The notes: generated by a model from the letters alone, not told the origin. A stretch of 64,000 nt of DNA from an uncultured Eubacteriales bacterium (GCA_900546845.1 UREK01000003.1:32129-96128), one strand, 5' to 3'; shown: positions 7,747 to 16,796, counted from the first letter of the stretch. A program made the numbers and translations.

Positions 7747-8892
7747 ATGATGGAAAAGAATGTTTTTGTGATGATCCCCGGCCCGACGCCTGTGGTCAAA
7801 TCCATTCAGGAGCAGATGGGGCGCGAGATCCAGGCTTTTGGTGATCCGCGCTTTGTGAAGGACTATAAAGCGTTGATTGACGATCTCGGCCAGCTGTTCA
7901 ACTGCTCCGGTCAGGCGTTCCCGATTGCTGGAACCGGTACGCTCGCCATGGAGATGGCGATTGCAAACGTCACCAGGCGCGGCGACAATATCTTAATTGT
8001 CAGCAACGGCTTCTTTGGCGACCGCTTTATCGACATCTGCGAGCGCAAGGGCCTCAACGTGGACGTTTTGAGCGCGGAATGGGGGACGGCAGTCTCTCCG
8101 GAAGCAATCGAAAAAAAGCTGAGCGAAAAACACTATGCGGCCATGACTGTGACGCATGTGGACACTTCCACCGCCGTGCTCGCACCTGTTGCGGAGATCG
8201 GTGCGGTGATGAAAAAGCATCCGGATACGATCTTTATTCTGGATGGCGTCGCGGCGACTGCGGGCGAATTCACGGACGTGGATGGCATGGGCATTGACGT
8301 GCTGTTTACCGGCTCTCAGAAAGCCTTTGGCGTATGCCCAGGTATGCTGATCGTGTGGGCGAGCAAGAAGGCGCTGGCACGCCGGAAATCCCTCGGGACG
8401 ATCCCGGAATATTATGTAGACTTTGAAAAGTGGCTTCCCATCATGGAGAACCCGGCAAAGTATTTTGCGACGCCTGCCGTTAACCTGGTTTGGGCGATGA
8501 AGGAAGCGACTGCGATCATCCGTGAGGAGGGGCTTGAGGCGCGTGGCGCACGGCATCATAAGAACGCGGTGGCCATCCATAAGGCGCTGGAGGCAGTCGG
8601 ATTCTCGATCCTTGCAAACCCCGAATGCCGCGCAGATACGCTAAGCGTTTGCATTTATCCAGAAGGCATAGATGACGCGAAGTTCCGCGCTGCGATGTTT
8701 GACGAAGGCGTGATCGTAGCGGGCGCGCTCGGCGCGTATGCCGGGAAGGCGTTCCGCCTCGGACATATGGGCAACATCGACGAGAACACGGTCGTGGCAA
8801 CGCTGGGCGCGGTCGAGCGTGCGCTGAAGGCCTGCGGCCACCCCGTGAGTTTTGGTGCCGCAGTAGGCGCATATCTGGAGGCTATGCGTTAA
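7747..8892 (+). CDS. Class V aminotransferase (alanine/serine-glyoxylate aminotransferase-like)
   Basis: This 381-residue PLP enzyme is of the alanine-glyoxylate / serine-pyruvate aminotransferase type. It opens with the family-typical MIPGPTPV motif, has the cofactor-binding Asp166 (FILDGVAA) and the Schiff-base lysine K192 in TGSQKAFG, and ends with the RLGHMGN motif that contacts the substrate carboxylate. It would move an amino group between an amino acid and glyoxylate or pyruvate. The start ATG at 7747 follows AAAGGAG by five bases. The gene lies between the DapA-family gene and the aldo/keto reductase, all in one direction, consistent with one pathway that makes or removes an amino and a carbonyl group. 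Confidence 0.92.
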   Translation: MMEKNVFVMIPGPTPVVKSIQEQMGREIQAFGDPRFVKDYKALIDDLGQLFNCSGQAFPIAGTGTLAMEMAIANVTRRGDNILIVSNGFFGDRFIDICERKGLNVDVLSAEWGTAVSPEAIEKKLSEKHYAAMTVTHVDTSTAVLAPVAEIGAVMKKHPDTIFILDGVAATAGEFTDVDGMGIDVLFTGSQKAFGVCPGMLIVWASKKALARRKSLGTIPEYYVDFEKWLPIMENPAKYFATPAVNLVWAMKEATAIIREEGLEARGARHHKNAVAIHKALEAVGFSILANPECRADTLSVCIYPEGIDDAKFRAAMFDEGVIVAGALGAYAGKAFRLGHMGNIDENTVVATLGAVERALKACGHPVSFGAAVGAYLEAMR

Positions 8893-8927
8893 GTGCAGGA
8901 AGATTGTGGGGCAAGGAAGGGGGCGCC

Positions 8928-9887
8928 ATGCAATACGGGCAGCTTGGAAGATCCGGCATTACGGTATCCCGGCTTTGTGTCGGATGCCTGAGCTTTGGCC
9001 AACCGTTCCCGGATTCCCATATGTGGACCTTGAACCCGGAAGAGACGGAAAACATCGTCCGGCGGGCTCTGGAGCTTGGGATCACGTTTTTTGATACGGC
9101 CAACACCTATTCCCACGGAACGAGCGAGGAATACCTTGGCCGGGCGCTCAAGCGGAACGTGCCACGGGATAAAGTGGTTATCGCCACGAAGGTCTATTTC
9201 AACGAAGGCCATCTTTCCAGAGCGGCGATCCAGCGCGAGATCGACGGCTCGCTCAAACGGCTGGGTACGGATTATGTGGATCTTTATATCATCCACCGCT
9301 TTGACGAGACGACGCCCATTGAAGAGACGATGGAGGCGCTTGACCGTTTGGTGAAATGCGGAAAGGTGCGCGCGCTTGGCGCATCGGCCATGTTCGGCTA
9401 TCGGTTTTACAGCATGCAAGTCGCTGCCGAGCGGAACGGCTGGACGCAGTTTTGCGCAATGCAGAACCACTATAACCTGCTTTACCGCGAGGATGAACGC
9501 GAGATTATCCCGCTCTGTAAGCAGGAAGGCGTGGCGCTGACGCCGTTTAGCCCCCTCGCAGCGGGCCGTCTTTGCCGCCCGGACTGGAAAGCGGACACGC
9601 CGCGCAGCCGTGCGGACAAGACCGCGGCGGGTAAATACGACAGAACGCAGGCTACGGATTATGAAATCGTGCAGCGTGTGCATGAAATGGCCGAAGCGCA
9701 TGGGGCGACCATGACGCAGATTGCGCTTGCGTGGCAGTTCGCCAAGGGCATGACTGCGCCGATCATCGGGGCGACGAAGGCAAAGTATCTGGACGATGCG
9801 GCCGGTGCGCTGACGCTGACGCTTTCCCCGGAGGAGATCACTTATTTGGAAGAGCCCTACCAACCGCATCGAATCGCAGGGTTTTAA
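8928..9887 (+). CDS. Aldo/keto reductase
   Basis: This 319-residue NAD(P)H-dependent oxidoreductase has the complete aldo/keto reductase tetrad: Asp56, Tyr61, Lys88 and His123 (in FFDTANTYS, IATKVY and YIIHR). The C-terminal IIGATKAKYLDDA segment is the usual cofactor phosphate-binding region. The start is ATG 8928, with AAGGAAGGGGG a few bases upstream; an earlier TTG at 8904 would place that site inside the coding region. It begins 35 bases after the aminotransferase stop and is closed by a strong terminator, so it is the last gene of this transcription unit. Substrate not predictable. Confidence 0.92.
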   Translation: MQYGQLGRSGITVSRLCVGCLSFGQPFPDSHMWTLNPEETENIVRRALELGITFFDTANTYSHGTSEEYLGRALKRNVPRDKVVIATKVYFNEGHLSRAAIQREIDGSLKRLGTDYVDLYIIHRFDETTPIEETMEALDRLVKCGKVRALGASAMFGYRFYSMQVAAERNGWTQFCAMQNHYNLLYREDEREIIPLCKQEGVALTPFSPLAAGRLCRPDWKADTPRSRADKTAAGKYDRTQATDYEIVQRVHEMAEAHGATMTQIALAWQFAKGMTAPIIGATKAKYLDDAAGALTLTLSPEEITYLEEPYQPHRIAGF

Positions 9888-9906
9888 CGGCAAATAAATA
9901 CAATAC

Positions 9907-9948
9907 GGGAACGCCGGCTTCGGGAGCAAGCCGGCGTTCCCATGTTTT
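9907..9948 (+). terminator. Intrinsic terminator after the aldo/keto reductase
   Basis: GGGAACGCCGGCTT (9907-9920) and AAGCCGGCGTTCCC (9928-9941) form a perfect 14-bp stem with a 7-base loop, followed by ATGTTTT. It closes the 6791-9887 transcription unit. Confidence 0.8.
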
Positions 9949-10048
9949 GCTGAAGGCTGGGGAGAGCCTGCCGCCGGTTCATGCCCTTCCGGCGGGGAGC
10001 GGAGCAGCGCCGGAAGAGGCTTAACTTCCGTGTGCGCCTGATTTTGCA

Positions 10049-10078
10049 TTTACCGGCACGGCGCACCTGTGCTATACT
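10049..10078 (+). promoter_or_regulatory. Promoter of the MFS-glycosidase operon
   Basis: TTTACC (10049-10054), an 18-base spacer and TATACT (10073-10078) precede the MFS gene. The -10 is near consensus and the -35 is moderate. Confidence 0.55.
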
Positions 10079-10125
10079 GTAACTGGAAAAATATGCAGGA
10101 TCATAAGCAGGAGGCGGTTTGCCGT

Positions 10126-11397
10126 ATGAAAAGGCTTTCCGGGCGCATGTGGGTTTCGTTCATCCTGATCGGCCTTGTGGGGCAGCTTGCGTGGACGATA
10201 GAAAACATGTATTTCAACGTATTTCTGTACAACACAATCTCGACCGACCCGAACGCGATCGCTACAATGGTCGCGGCAAGCGCCGCCGTCGCGACGGTGA
10301 CGACGCTTTTGATGGGCGCGCTGTCCGATCGGATAGGACGGCGCAAGCCATTCATCTGCGCGGGCTATATCCTCTGGGGCCTCTCCACGCTGGCCTTTGG
10401 GTTCATCAGCGTGGAGGGCGTTTCCGCATGGGTGGGCGCGGCGCGGGCTGCAAGCGTCGCGGCAGGGCTTGTCGTTGTGATGGATTGTGTTATGACATTC
10501 TTCGGCTCCACGGCGAACGACGCGGCGTTCAACGCTTATATTACGGATAACACCACCCCGGAAAACCGCGGCAAGGTGGAATCCGTGCTGGCGACGCTGC
10601 CGCTTCTTTCCATGCTCGTGATTTTCGGCGGGTTTGACGGGCTGACGCAGCAGGGCAAATGGCGCGAATTCTTCCTGATTTTCGGCCTGCTCGTCACGGC
10701 GACGGGCGTGCTTGCCTGCTTCCTTTTGAAAGAGACGTCGCGCGGCGCGGGAAAGGGGAACTATTTTGCGGAGATCCTCTATGGCTTCCGCCCTTCCGTC
10801 GTGCGGGAAAACGGGAATCTCTACCTTGCGCTGCTGGCTTTCGGCGTGTTTTCCATCGCGGTGCAGGTGTTCTTTCCATACCTTATCATTTACATGCAGA
10901 ACTATCTTAAAATCGAAGCATATGCGATCGTCCTCGGCGTGGTGCTGCTTGCAGCCTCGCTCATCAGTGTGCTCTCGGGCGGGATGATCGACCGGCTCGG
11001 CAAGCTCAACTGCGTGCTCCCGGCGGCGGGCGTAATGGTTGTAGGACTCATGCTGATGTATTTTGCGCGCGGCGCTGCGTTTGTAATCGTGGCAGGCGTC
11101 ATCATGATGGCTGGCTATATGCTCGTGACAGCCACGCTTTCCGCCGCCATCCGTGACGGTACGCCCGCAGGCCAGGCGGGGCTCTTCCAGGGCGTGCGGA
11201 TGATCTTTGCCGTGCTTTTGCCGATGCTGATCGGCCCGTTCATCGGCGCGGCGGTCATCCGCAACAGTGGGGAAACGTATATGGAGCTGGGCGTTGTCAA
11301 AAACGTGCCCACGCCCGCAATCTTTCTCGCGGCGGCGGCCGTGCTGCTGTGTACGGCGGTTCCCGTGATCGTTTTGAAAAGGAGGAGCAAGGCATGA
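10126..11397 (+). CDS. MFS transporter, probably a sugar or glycoside porter
   Basis: This 423-residue protein has about 12 hydrophobic helices and the MFS loop motif DRIGRRKPF between helices 2 and 3. The start is ATG 10126 because AGGAGG lies 11 bases upstream and downstream of the predicted promoter; in-frame upstream starts would be at or before the transcription start. Its stop overlaps the start of a family 2 glycosidase gene (ATGA), so the two are translationally coupled. That pairing suggests import of an oligosaccharide or glycoside that the glycosidase then cleaves in the cytoplasm. The N-terminal half resembles glycoside-pentoside-hexuronide-type carriers by eye, but I cannot assign a substrate. 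Confidence 0.88.
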   Translation: MKRLSGRMWVSFILIGLVGQLAWTIENMYFNVFLYNTISTDPNAIATMVAASAAVATVTTLLMGALSDRIGRRKPFICAGYILWGLSTLAFGFISVEGVSAWVGAARAASVAAGLVVVMDCVMTFFGSTANDAAFNAYITDNTTPENRGKVESVLATLPLLSMLVIFGGFDGLTQQGKWREFFLIFGLLVTATGVLACFLLKETSRGAGKGNYFAEILYGFRPSVVRENGNLYLALLAFGVFSIAVQVFFPYLIIYMQNYLKIEAYAIVLGVVLLAASLISVLSGGMIDRLGKLNCVLPAAGVMVVGLMLMYFARGAAFVIVAGVIMMAGYMLVTATLSAAIRDGTPAGQAGLFQGVRMIFAVLLPMLIGPFIGAAVIRNSGETYMELGVVKNVPTPAIFLAAAAVLLCTAVPVIVLKRRSKA

Positions 11398-13118
11398 AAA
11401 CCGAATGGGGCGAAGCGCTTGACCCAAACGCAATCCTCCCGGAATATCCGCGGCCGCAGATGGCGCGTGAAAGCTATTTGAATTTAAATGGCGTTTGGCA
11501 ATATGCGATTGCGAAGGAGGGGGAAACGCCTGAGCAACCGGAGGGGGACATCCTCGTCCCGTTTTCCCCGGAAAGCGAGCTTTCCGGCGTGCGGCGCATG
11601 CTCAAGCCCAAGGAGTCGCTTTGGTATACGCGCGCGTTCACATTGCCCGAAGGGTTCAACATCGGCCGTGTGCTGCTGCACTTCGGTGCGGTGGATCAAA
11701 TTGCGACGGTCTACCTGAACGGCATGGAGCTCGGTTCGCATACGGGCGGGTATCTGCCGTTTTCTTTCGACATCACGGCCTGCCTGAAGGAAGGGGAGAA
11801 CACGGTCGCTGTGTGTGCGCGCGATGAAAGCGATGCGTCGTATCATTCCCGCGGCAAGCAGAAGCGTAAGCGCGGCGGCATCTGGTATACGCCCCAAAGC
11901 GGCATCTGGCAGACGGTGTGGTGCGAAAGCGTGCCTGTGGATTATATTGCGGCGCTGCGCATCACCCCGCTTTTTGACGAAAGTTCCGTAGAAATATGCG
12001 CGTACCCGCAGGATGCGGAATGCACGCTGCCCTGCATTGTCCGCATCGGGGACGTGGTACAGCACGGCATGGCCGGCACGCCGGTGACGGTCAGCATGGA
12101 GGGCTTCAAACCCTGGTCGCCCGAGTACCCGTATCTTTATGATTGCGAGGTGCGCATGGGCGAGGATTGTGTGAGGAGCTATTTCGGCATGCGCAAATTC
12201 AGCGTGGAGCAGGACGAGACGGGTGCGCCGCGCCTGTTCTTGAATGGGAAACCGTATTTCCATACCGGTGTGCTGGATCAGGGCTATTGGCCCGACGGGC
12301 TTTATACTGCGCCCTCGGATGAAGCGATGATAAGCGACATTGCCGCGATGAAGGAGATGGGCTTCAACATGCTGCGCAAGCACATTAAGGTAGAGCCCTT
12401 GCGCTGGTATTATCATTGCGACCGGCTGGGCATGCTCGTGTGGCAGGACATGCCGAACGGGGGTGGAAAATACAACCCGGCAACGATCAGCCTGCCGCTC
12501 GTTACTGGGAAGCATCTTCCAGACGGGAAGAGGAATTACCGCCGCTTTGCCCGCGCGGACGCGGAGGGCAGGCAGGAATATTATGACGAACTGGAGGAGA
12601 TGGTTGCGCTGCTTTACAACAGCCCCTGCGTCGCCATGTGGGTGCCGTTCAACGAGGGTTGGGGGCAGTTTGACGCGGCGGAGGCCGTGCGGCGCATTGT
12701 GGCGATGGACGCAACGCGCACCATTGACCATGCGAGCGGCTGGCATGACCAGGGCGTCGGCGCGGTACAAAGCCTGCACGTTTATTTCAAGCCATATAAA
12801 TTCGCACCGGATAAGCTGGGCCGCGCGGTGCTCCTGAGCGAATTCGGCGGCTACAACCGGCGCATTGAAGGCCATTGCTTCAACAAGAAGGACTTTGGAT
12901 ATAAGCGCTTTGAATCGGAGGAAGCGCTGCTTGCCGCCTGGCGTGCGCTGTATGAAAACGAGATCCTGCCCGCGAAGGAGCAGGGGCTTGCCGCGGCGGT
13001 CTATACGCAGCTTTCGGATGTGGAGGATGAGCTTAACGGCCTTTTGACCTATGACCGGGCCGTAAAAAAACTCCCGGCCAAGGCGGTGCGGGAGATCAAC
13101 GAGCGTTTAAAGGCATAG
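11394..13118 (+). CDS. Glycoside hydrolase family 2 protein
   Basis: This 574-residue protein has the family 2 layout: an N-terminal galactose-binding-like domain (about 20-190), an immunoglobulin-like domain (about 190-285), and a TIM barrel. The catalytic acid/base is Glu421 in VPFNEGWGQ and the likely nucleophile is Glu483 in LLSEFGG. There is no signal peptide, so it acts in the cytoplasm. Family 2 holds beta-galactosidases, glucuronidases and mannosidases; the motifs do not decide among them. At this length it lacks the extra C-terminal domains of LacZ-type enzymes. The ATG overlaps the transporter stop and follows GGAGGAGC. Confidence 0.92.
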   Translation: MKTEWGEALDPNAILPEYPRPQMARESYLNLNGVWQYAIAKEGETPEQPEGDILVPFSPESELSGVRRMLKPKESLWYTRAFTLPEGFNIGRVLLHFGAVDQIATVYLNGMELGSHTGGYLPFSFDITACLKEGENTVAVCARDESDASYHSRGKQKRKRGGIWYTPQSGIWQTVWCESVPVDYIAALRITPLFDESSVEICAYPQDAECTLPCIVRIGDVVQHGMAGTPVTVSMEGFKPWSPEYPYLYDCEVRMGEDCVRSYFGMRKFSVEQDETGAPRLFLNGKPYFHTGVLDQGYWPDGLYTAPSDEAMISDIAAMKEMGFNMLRKHIKVEPLRWYYHCDRLGMLVWQDMPNGGGKYNPATISLPLVTGKHLPDGKRNYRRFARADAEGRQEYYDELEEMVALLYNSPCVAMWVPFNEGWGQFDAAEAVRRIVAMDATRTIDHASGWHDQGVGAVQSLHVYFKPYKFAPDKLGRAVLLSEFGGYNRRIEGHCFNKKDFGYKRFESEEALLAAWRALYENEILPAKEQGLAAAVYTQLSDVEDELNGLLTYDRAVKKLPAKAVREINERLKA

Positions 13119-13125
13119 CGGCGCG

Positions 13126-13567
13126 TCACAGAATGGCTTCCATGCAACGATAATGGCTGCGGAGGGAAAAGCCGGCCCTGGATGCGGCGGCAAGGAGTTC
13201 CGCATCGCTTTCCTCAACGAAAAACGCAACGGTTTCTGCCGTTTGTACTTCTGAAAAAACGGATTGCAGCGCATGGGAAAGCAGCGGAAACGCTGCTTTT
13301 TCCGCGTCTTCCGCCGTTTCAAATGCCATGCCGGACACCTCGGCGCTCCGTGCCTGCGTGAAAAGGAAAACGCTTCCGTATATGCTTCCGCCCGGCTTGT
13401 AACATGCGAATATATGCCATGTATCCAGCACTTAGCGCAGGCGCACGAAGCTGGTATTTTGCTTTTACTTCAGGCAGCCCTTGGAACAAGGAATAGCTCT
13501 CGCGCCCAGGCAAGGCGAAGAGGCGGGCGCTTAGCAGTGCCGCCTCACGCAGCTCGGTTTCATCCAG
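13126..13567 (-). pseudogene. Frameshifted GNAT-like small gene (two frames)
   Basis: Two overlapping minus-strand frames look like halves of one protein of about 145 residues. The upstream frame (from about 13567 down to about 13430) reads SLDETELREAALLSARLFAL and continues through YSLFQGLPEVKAKYQLRAPA. The downstream frame (13431 to 13126) reads TWHIFACYKPGGSIYGSVFLF and ends GFSLRSHYRCMEAIL, which resembles the end of a GNAT acetyltransferase. A one-base shift near 13420-13440 would join them. The downstream frame on its own starts at GTG 13431 straight after an in-frame stop with no ribosome-binding site. It follows the metallo-beta-lactamase gene by 18 bases. It may be a real pseudogene or an assembly indel; the GNAT label is tentative. 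Confidence 0.4.
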
Positions 13568-13584
13568 CGATTTAGGAATTGGTT

Positions 13585-14661
13585 TTACCCCTTTTCTACC
13601 GTGACCGTTGCTCGTGTGCCGTCGAGCACGATCTTGATCGTACCCTGCTCATCCGTGCGGTAAAGCGTTATTCCATGTTGCTCCAGCAATGCCAGCGTTT
13701 CCTCGTTTGGGTGGCCATAATCATTCCCTTTGCCGACGGAGACGACGGCGATTTCCGGTGAAACAGCGGAGAGGAACGCCTCCGAGGTGGAGGTGGAGGA
13801 GCCGTGATGCCCAAGTTTGAGCACCGTAGCGGCAAGCTCCTCCTCGGGGACGGGGAGGTTAGCGAGCATCACGCTTTCGGCGTAGGCCTCCGCGTCTCCG
13901 GTCAGGAGGATGCTCGTCTCCCCGTAGTGAACGTTGAGCACGATGCTCCAATTATTCATATCATAATCCACCCCTTCAAACGGGGAGAGGATGCGCGCCG
14001 TGACGCTGCTGTCGCCCCAGGCGATTTTAGCACTCTTGGAAGCATAAGCGATCTTTGGCGTTACGTTCTGCGCTTCCAGGGAGGAGAGCATCTTTTCAAA
14101 GGTGTTCGTTGTGTGCGTCACGGCAGGCAGGTAAAACTTACGGACTGGATAAGCGTCGAGCACCTTGTACATGCTGCCGATGTGGTCGCTGTGCGGATGC
14201 GTCGCAACGACTACATCCAGCTTCTCAACACCTTGCTTCTGCAAAAAATCGTCGATCACGGAAAAATACTGCGCTTCGCCCGTATCGACGAGCATGGTTT
14301 TTCCCTTGGGGGAGCGCAGGAAGATGGAGTCCCCCTGGCCGACGTCCAACACATAGATCTCCAGCGTGCCCTCCGTTTGCCCCGGGATGGGCGCAGGAGA
14401 AGGAGAAGGCATGGGCGTAGCCGCCGCTGTCTCCAGGAAAGGCGTTGCGCCCGGCTGTGGCGTTGCTTCCGAATAGGCGCCTTCAGCCGCGATACGCAAA
14501 GCCTGGGTAAAACCCTCTGGATCGTGGAGATAAAAAGCGAGCGCGAGCAGGAGCGCTAACACACAGCAAATCGCGGTGATTTTACGCCGCCGGAAATCGT
14601 GTGAAGCGTGGGAAACATTATCCTTTTGCGCGCGCTTTGAGCCGGAACCGGGATACAGCAT
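13585..14661 (-). CDS. Secreted or membrane-anchored metallo-beta-lactamase-fold protein (ComEC C-domain-like)
   Basis: This 358-residue protein has one N-terminal membrane segment (ITAICCVLALLLALAFYL), a Ser/Thr/Pro/Ala-rich linker, and a metallo-beta-lactamase domain with the metal motif ATHPHSDHIGS. It also has GQGDSIFL near the start of the domain, TGDAE, and GHHGSSTSTS near the end; this set matches the soluble hydrolase domain of the DNA-uptake channel ComEC and its stand-alone relatives. The channel part is absent, so it is probably an extracytoplasmic phosphodiesterase or nuclease. The start is ATG 14661, six bases after GAGG; a longer frame to 14739 lacks such a site. No other competence gene is adjacent. 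Confidence 0.85.
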   Translation of the reverse strand: MLYPGSGSKRAQKDNVSHASHDFRRRKITAICCVLALLLALAFYLHDPEGFTQALRIAAEGAYSEATPQPGATPFLETAAATPMPSPSPAPIPGQTEGTLEIYVLDVGQGDSIFLRSPKGKTMLVDTGEAQYFSVIDDFLQKQGVEKLDVVVATHPHSDHIGSMYKVLDAYPVRKFYLPAVTHTTNTFEKMLSSLEAQNVTPKIAYASKSAKIAWGDSSVTARILSPFEGVDYDMNNWSIVLNVHYGETSILLTGDAEAYAESVMLANLPVPEEELAATVLKLGHHGSSTSTSEAFLSAVSPEIAVVSVGKGNDYGHPNEETLALLEQHGITLYRTDEQGTIKIVLDGTRATVTVEKG

Positions 14662-14768
14662 GCAATACCTCAACCAATGCTTTACAGTATATTGTATTTT
14701 AGTATACTTCAAAATACCATCAATAGGAAGTGATTCCATGCGTTATTCACAAGAAAACTTTGCAAGGC

Positions 14769-14797
14769 TTGACAAAACGGCCCATGCGCGCTACACT
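14769..14797 (+). promoter_or_regulatory. Promoter of the acyl carrier protein gene
   Basis: Perfect TTGACA (14769-14774), a 17-base spacer and TACACT (14792-14797) lie 80 bases before the acyl carrier protein start. Confidence 0.7.
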
Positions 14798-14877
14798 GGC
14801 AAAGTATTATTTGTAATTGTCCACGGCATAAAATGAAATAAAATGTGGGCATTCGCTATCATTCGGAGGTCGTAATT

Positions 14878-15102
14878 ATGACAAGTATGGAAAAGATCTG
14901 CGGGATCGTGAGCGAGGTAACGGGCATTGCAGCAGACACGATCGCACAGGATCCTGCCACCTGCCAAGGAAAGCTCGATTCGCTGGATCTGACGGAGATC
15001 ATCCTCGAGGTGGAAGAAGAGTTCGACATGATCGTCGAGGATGACGAGCACATCACGAGCGTTGCCGAACTGATCCGCTGTGTGGAAGCGCAGATTGCAT
15101 AA
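14878..15102 (+). CDS. Acyl carrier protein
   Basis: This 74-residue acidic protein is an acyl or peptidyl carrier. The phosphopantetheine attachment serine is S35 in GKLDSLDLTEI, and helices 2 and 3 are rich in Glu and Asp as in AcpP. CGGAGGTCG precedes the ATG and a strong promoter lies upstream. It stands alone rather than in a fab cluster, and converges on an SDR gene across a shared terminator. It could serve fatty-acid synthesis or a specialised acyl or D-alanyl transfer; the DSL context alone does not settle this. Confidence 0.88.
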   Translation: MTSMEKICGIVSEVTGIAADTIAQDPATCQGKLDSLDLTEIILEVEEEFDMIVEDDEHITSVAELIRCVEAQIA

Positions 15103-15126
15103 TCTGCTCTTACCAAGAAAAACACC

Positions 15127-15158
15127 AAAACGGGCGCTGAAACTCCGGCGCCCGTTTT
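15127..15158. terminator. Bidirectional intrinsic terminator
   Basis: AAAACGGGCGC (15127-15137) and GCGCCCGTTTT (15148-15158) form a perfect 11-bp stem with a 10-base loop. The A-run on one side and T-run on the other let it end both the acyl carrier gene (plus) and the SDR gene (minus). Confidence 0.88.
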
Positions 15159-15166
15159 GTATGCCG

Positions 15167-15901
15167 CTAAACCACGATCCCACCGTTCGGGCTTAGTACC
15201 TGACCAGTCAGGAAAGAAGCCGCGTCCGAAGCGAGGAAGAAGAGTACTTCCGCGACTTCCTCCGGCGTGCCGAGGCGGCACAGCGGCGTTTCCTCCGCAA
15301 GCATAGCGCGTGTGGGAGCGTCGAGCGCTGCATTCATGTCTGTGTTGATCACGCCGGGCGCGACGCAGTTTACGCGGATGCCGGAAGGCCCGAGTTCCTT
15401 GGCAAGCGCTTTCGTGAAGCCGATGAGCGCGGCCTTGGATGCGGAATACCCGACCTCGCAGGACGCGCCGACAAGCCCCCAGATGGAACTGACGTTGAGG
15501 ATAACGCCGGATTGCCGCGAGAGCATATCCGGCAGCACGGCCTGTGTACAATGGTATGCGCCATCTACGTTCACGGCAAAAAGACGCCGCCAGGCGGCGT
15601 AATCCGTATCCGGAAACAAAGCGGTATAAGCAATCCCCGCGTTGTTGATCAGCACGTCGATGTGCCCAAGCGCAGCGCGCGCTTCCCGCACCATGCGCGA
15701 AGCCTCCGCCGCATCCGCAACGTCGCCGCGCACGGCGGCAGCCATCGTGCCAAGTTCTGCAAGCTCTGCGATGAGCCTGCGCGCCTCCACCTCCGACGCG
15801 CGATAGCCCGCACCGACGCGCCAGCCAGCCTTTGCAAAGCGCAATGCGGCCGCGCGGCCGATGCCGCGCGACGCACCCGTAATCAATACCGTCTGATGCA
15901 A
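15167..15901 (-). CDS. Short-chain dehydrogenase/reductase (FabG-like)
   Basis: This 244-residue protein is a classical SDR: the NAD(P)-binding GASRGIG motif at 9-15, NNAG at 86-89, and catalytic Ser139, Tyr152 and Lys156 (YSASK). The overall length and the C-terminal LTGQVLSPNGG resemble 3-oxoacyl-ACP reductase FabG, and it converges on an acyl carrier protein gene. The start is TTG 15901, 8 bases after GGGGGA; no ATG is available near the beginning of the Rossmann fold. It could reduce an ACP-bound keto group, but SDR specificity is hard to infer. Confidence 0.85.
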   Translation of the reverse strand: MHQTVLITGASRGIGRAAALRFAKAGWRVGAGYRASEVEARRLIAELAELGTMAAAVRGDVADAAEASRMVREARAALGHIDVLINNAGIAYTALFPDTDYAAWRRLFAVNVDGAYHCTQAVLPDMLSRQSGVILNVSSIWGLVGASCEVGYSASKAALIGFTKALAKELGPSGIRVNCVAPGVINTDMNAALDAPTRAMLAEETPLCRLGTPEEVAEVLFFLASDAASFLTGQVLSPNGGIVV

Positions 15902-16037
15902 AACAACGATCCCCCGTTCCTAGCTGTATATAATATTGTTGCAACTTAATCGGCATTATTCATGCGCTCAGAGCCGCCCAGGAGCATCTCCCTAATAGAT
16001 AGCGCGTGGGTATGCTTTTTCAAAATTGGGGCAGTAA

Positions 16038-16796
16038 TCAAAGAAGCTCGATCCAGGCCTTATAATAATCCCAGCGCGTTTGATCCTCATAAGCGATCGT
16101 AATATAACGCACGATAATTTCACCGATGGTATAGCCGCATGCGGTTAGATGATTAATGGCTTCATCTAAATTAGTGTGTTTACGGTTTGTTGTATCAATG
16201 CGTAGAATGAACTGCGCAAAGTGGCGGTTCCCTTCCGAGAAAGCCCAAGCGGGTTCTTCATCCGGCCCGCAGGATTCGGCGGCCCATCCCCAGATCCATC
16301 GATAATCCGGAGGCCCCAGGCGTACCCCTGCAAACTGGTATTGCCCGGAAAAGTATTTTTTCCAGACCTCTTTGTCGTAAAGCTTGGAGTGACTGAGAAG
16401 GAGCGGTATATCCGGCTGCGCTTCTGTGTAAGGATGCTTCCGGATATATTCCAGTTCCTCCATGAGACTTAGCGTTTTGCGCAGCATGGAATAAGTTCCC
16501 TGCAAACTGTTAATCTGTGTTTCAAGCTCACTTTTTTTCTTCAGGTACAGGGCGTTGCTGTCTGCAAGGCTTAGCGTTTGATATTCCTTAATGGCCTTAA
16601 CCGGAATGCCGAGGTTGCGCAGATAGCAGACATCGCTAAGATCCAGCAGGGAAGAATAGGTATATTCGCGGTAATTGTTTTCGCGCCGGCCTAAGGAGAT
16701 CAATCCCATGGACTCCCAATAGCGCAGCGTTGAAGCGGGAATTCCAAACGTTTCGGAAACGGTTGAAATATTCACTGTTTTATCTTTGTCCCACAT
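16038..16796 (-). CDS. MerR-family transcriptional regulator with C-terminal effector-binding region
   Basis: This 252-residue protein has a MerR winged helix at residues 8-75 (VSETFGIPASTLRYWESMGLI and a YREYTYSSLLDL wing), then the usual coiled-coil dimerisation helix (about 85-125). It ends in a domain of about 120 residues that is probably a small-molecule sensor. No Cys pattern of the metal-sensing MerR proteins is present. A GGGAGG stretch precedes the ATG. It is divergent from the second ABC operon, whose promoter has the 19-base spacer that MerR activators require. That makes it the likely activator of 16928-25875. Confidence 0.9.
   Translation of the reverse strand: MWDKDKTVNISTVSETFGIPASTLRYWESMGLISLGRRENNYREYTYSSLLDLSDVCYLRNLGIPVKAIKEYQTLSLADSNALYLKKKSELETQINSLQGTYSMLRKTLSLMEELEYIRKHPYTEAQPDIPLLLSHSKLYDKEVWKKYFSGQYQFAGVRLGPPDYRWIWGWAAESCGPDEEPAWAFSEGNRHFAQFILRIDTTNRKHTNLDEAINHLTACGYTIGEIIVRYITIAYEDQTRWDYYKAWIELL

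Noticed and set aside
14738..14836. 32-codon frame upstream of the acyl carrier gene
   Set aside because: The predicted promoter of the acyl carrier gene lies inside it, composition is not protein-like, and the possible ribosome-binding site is weak.
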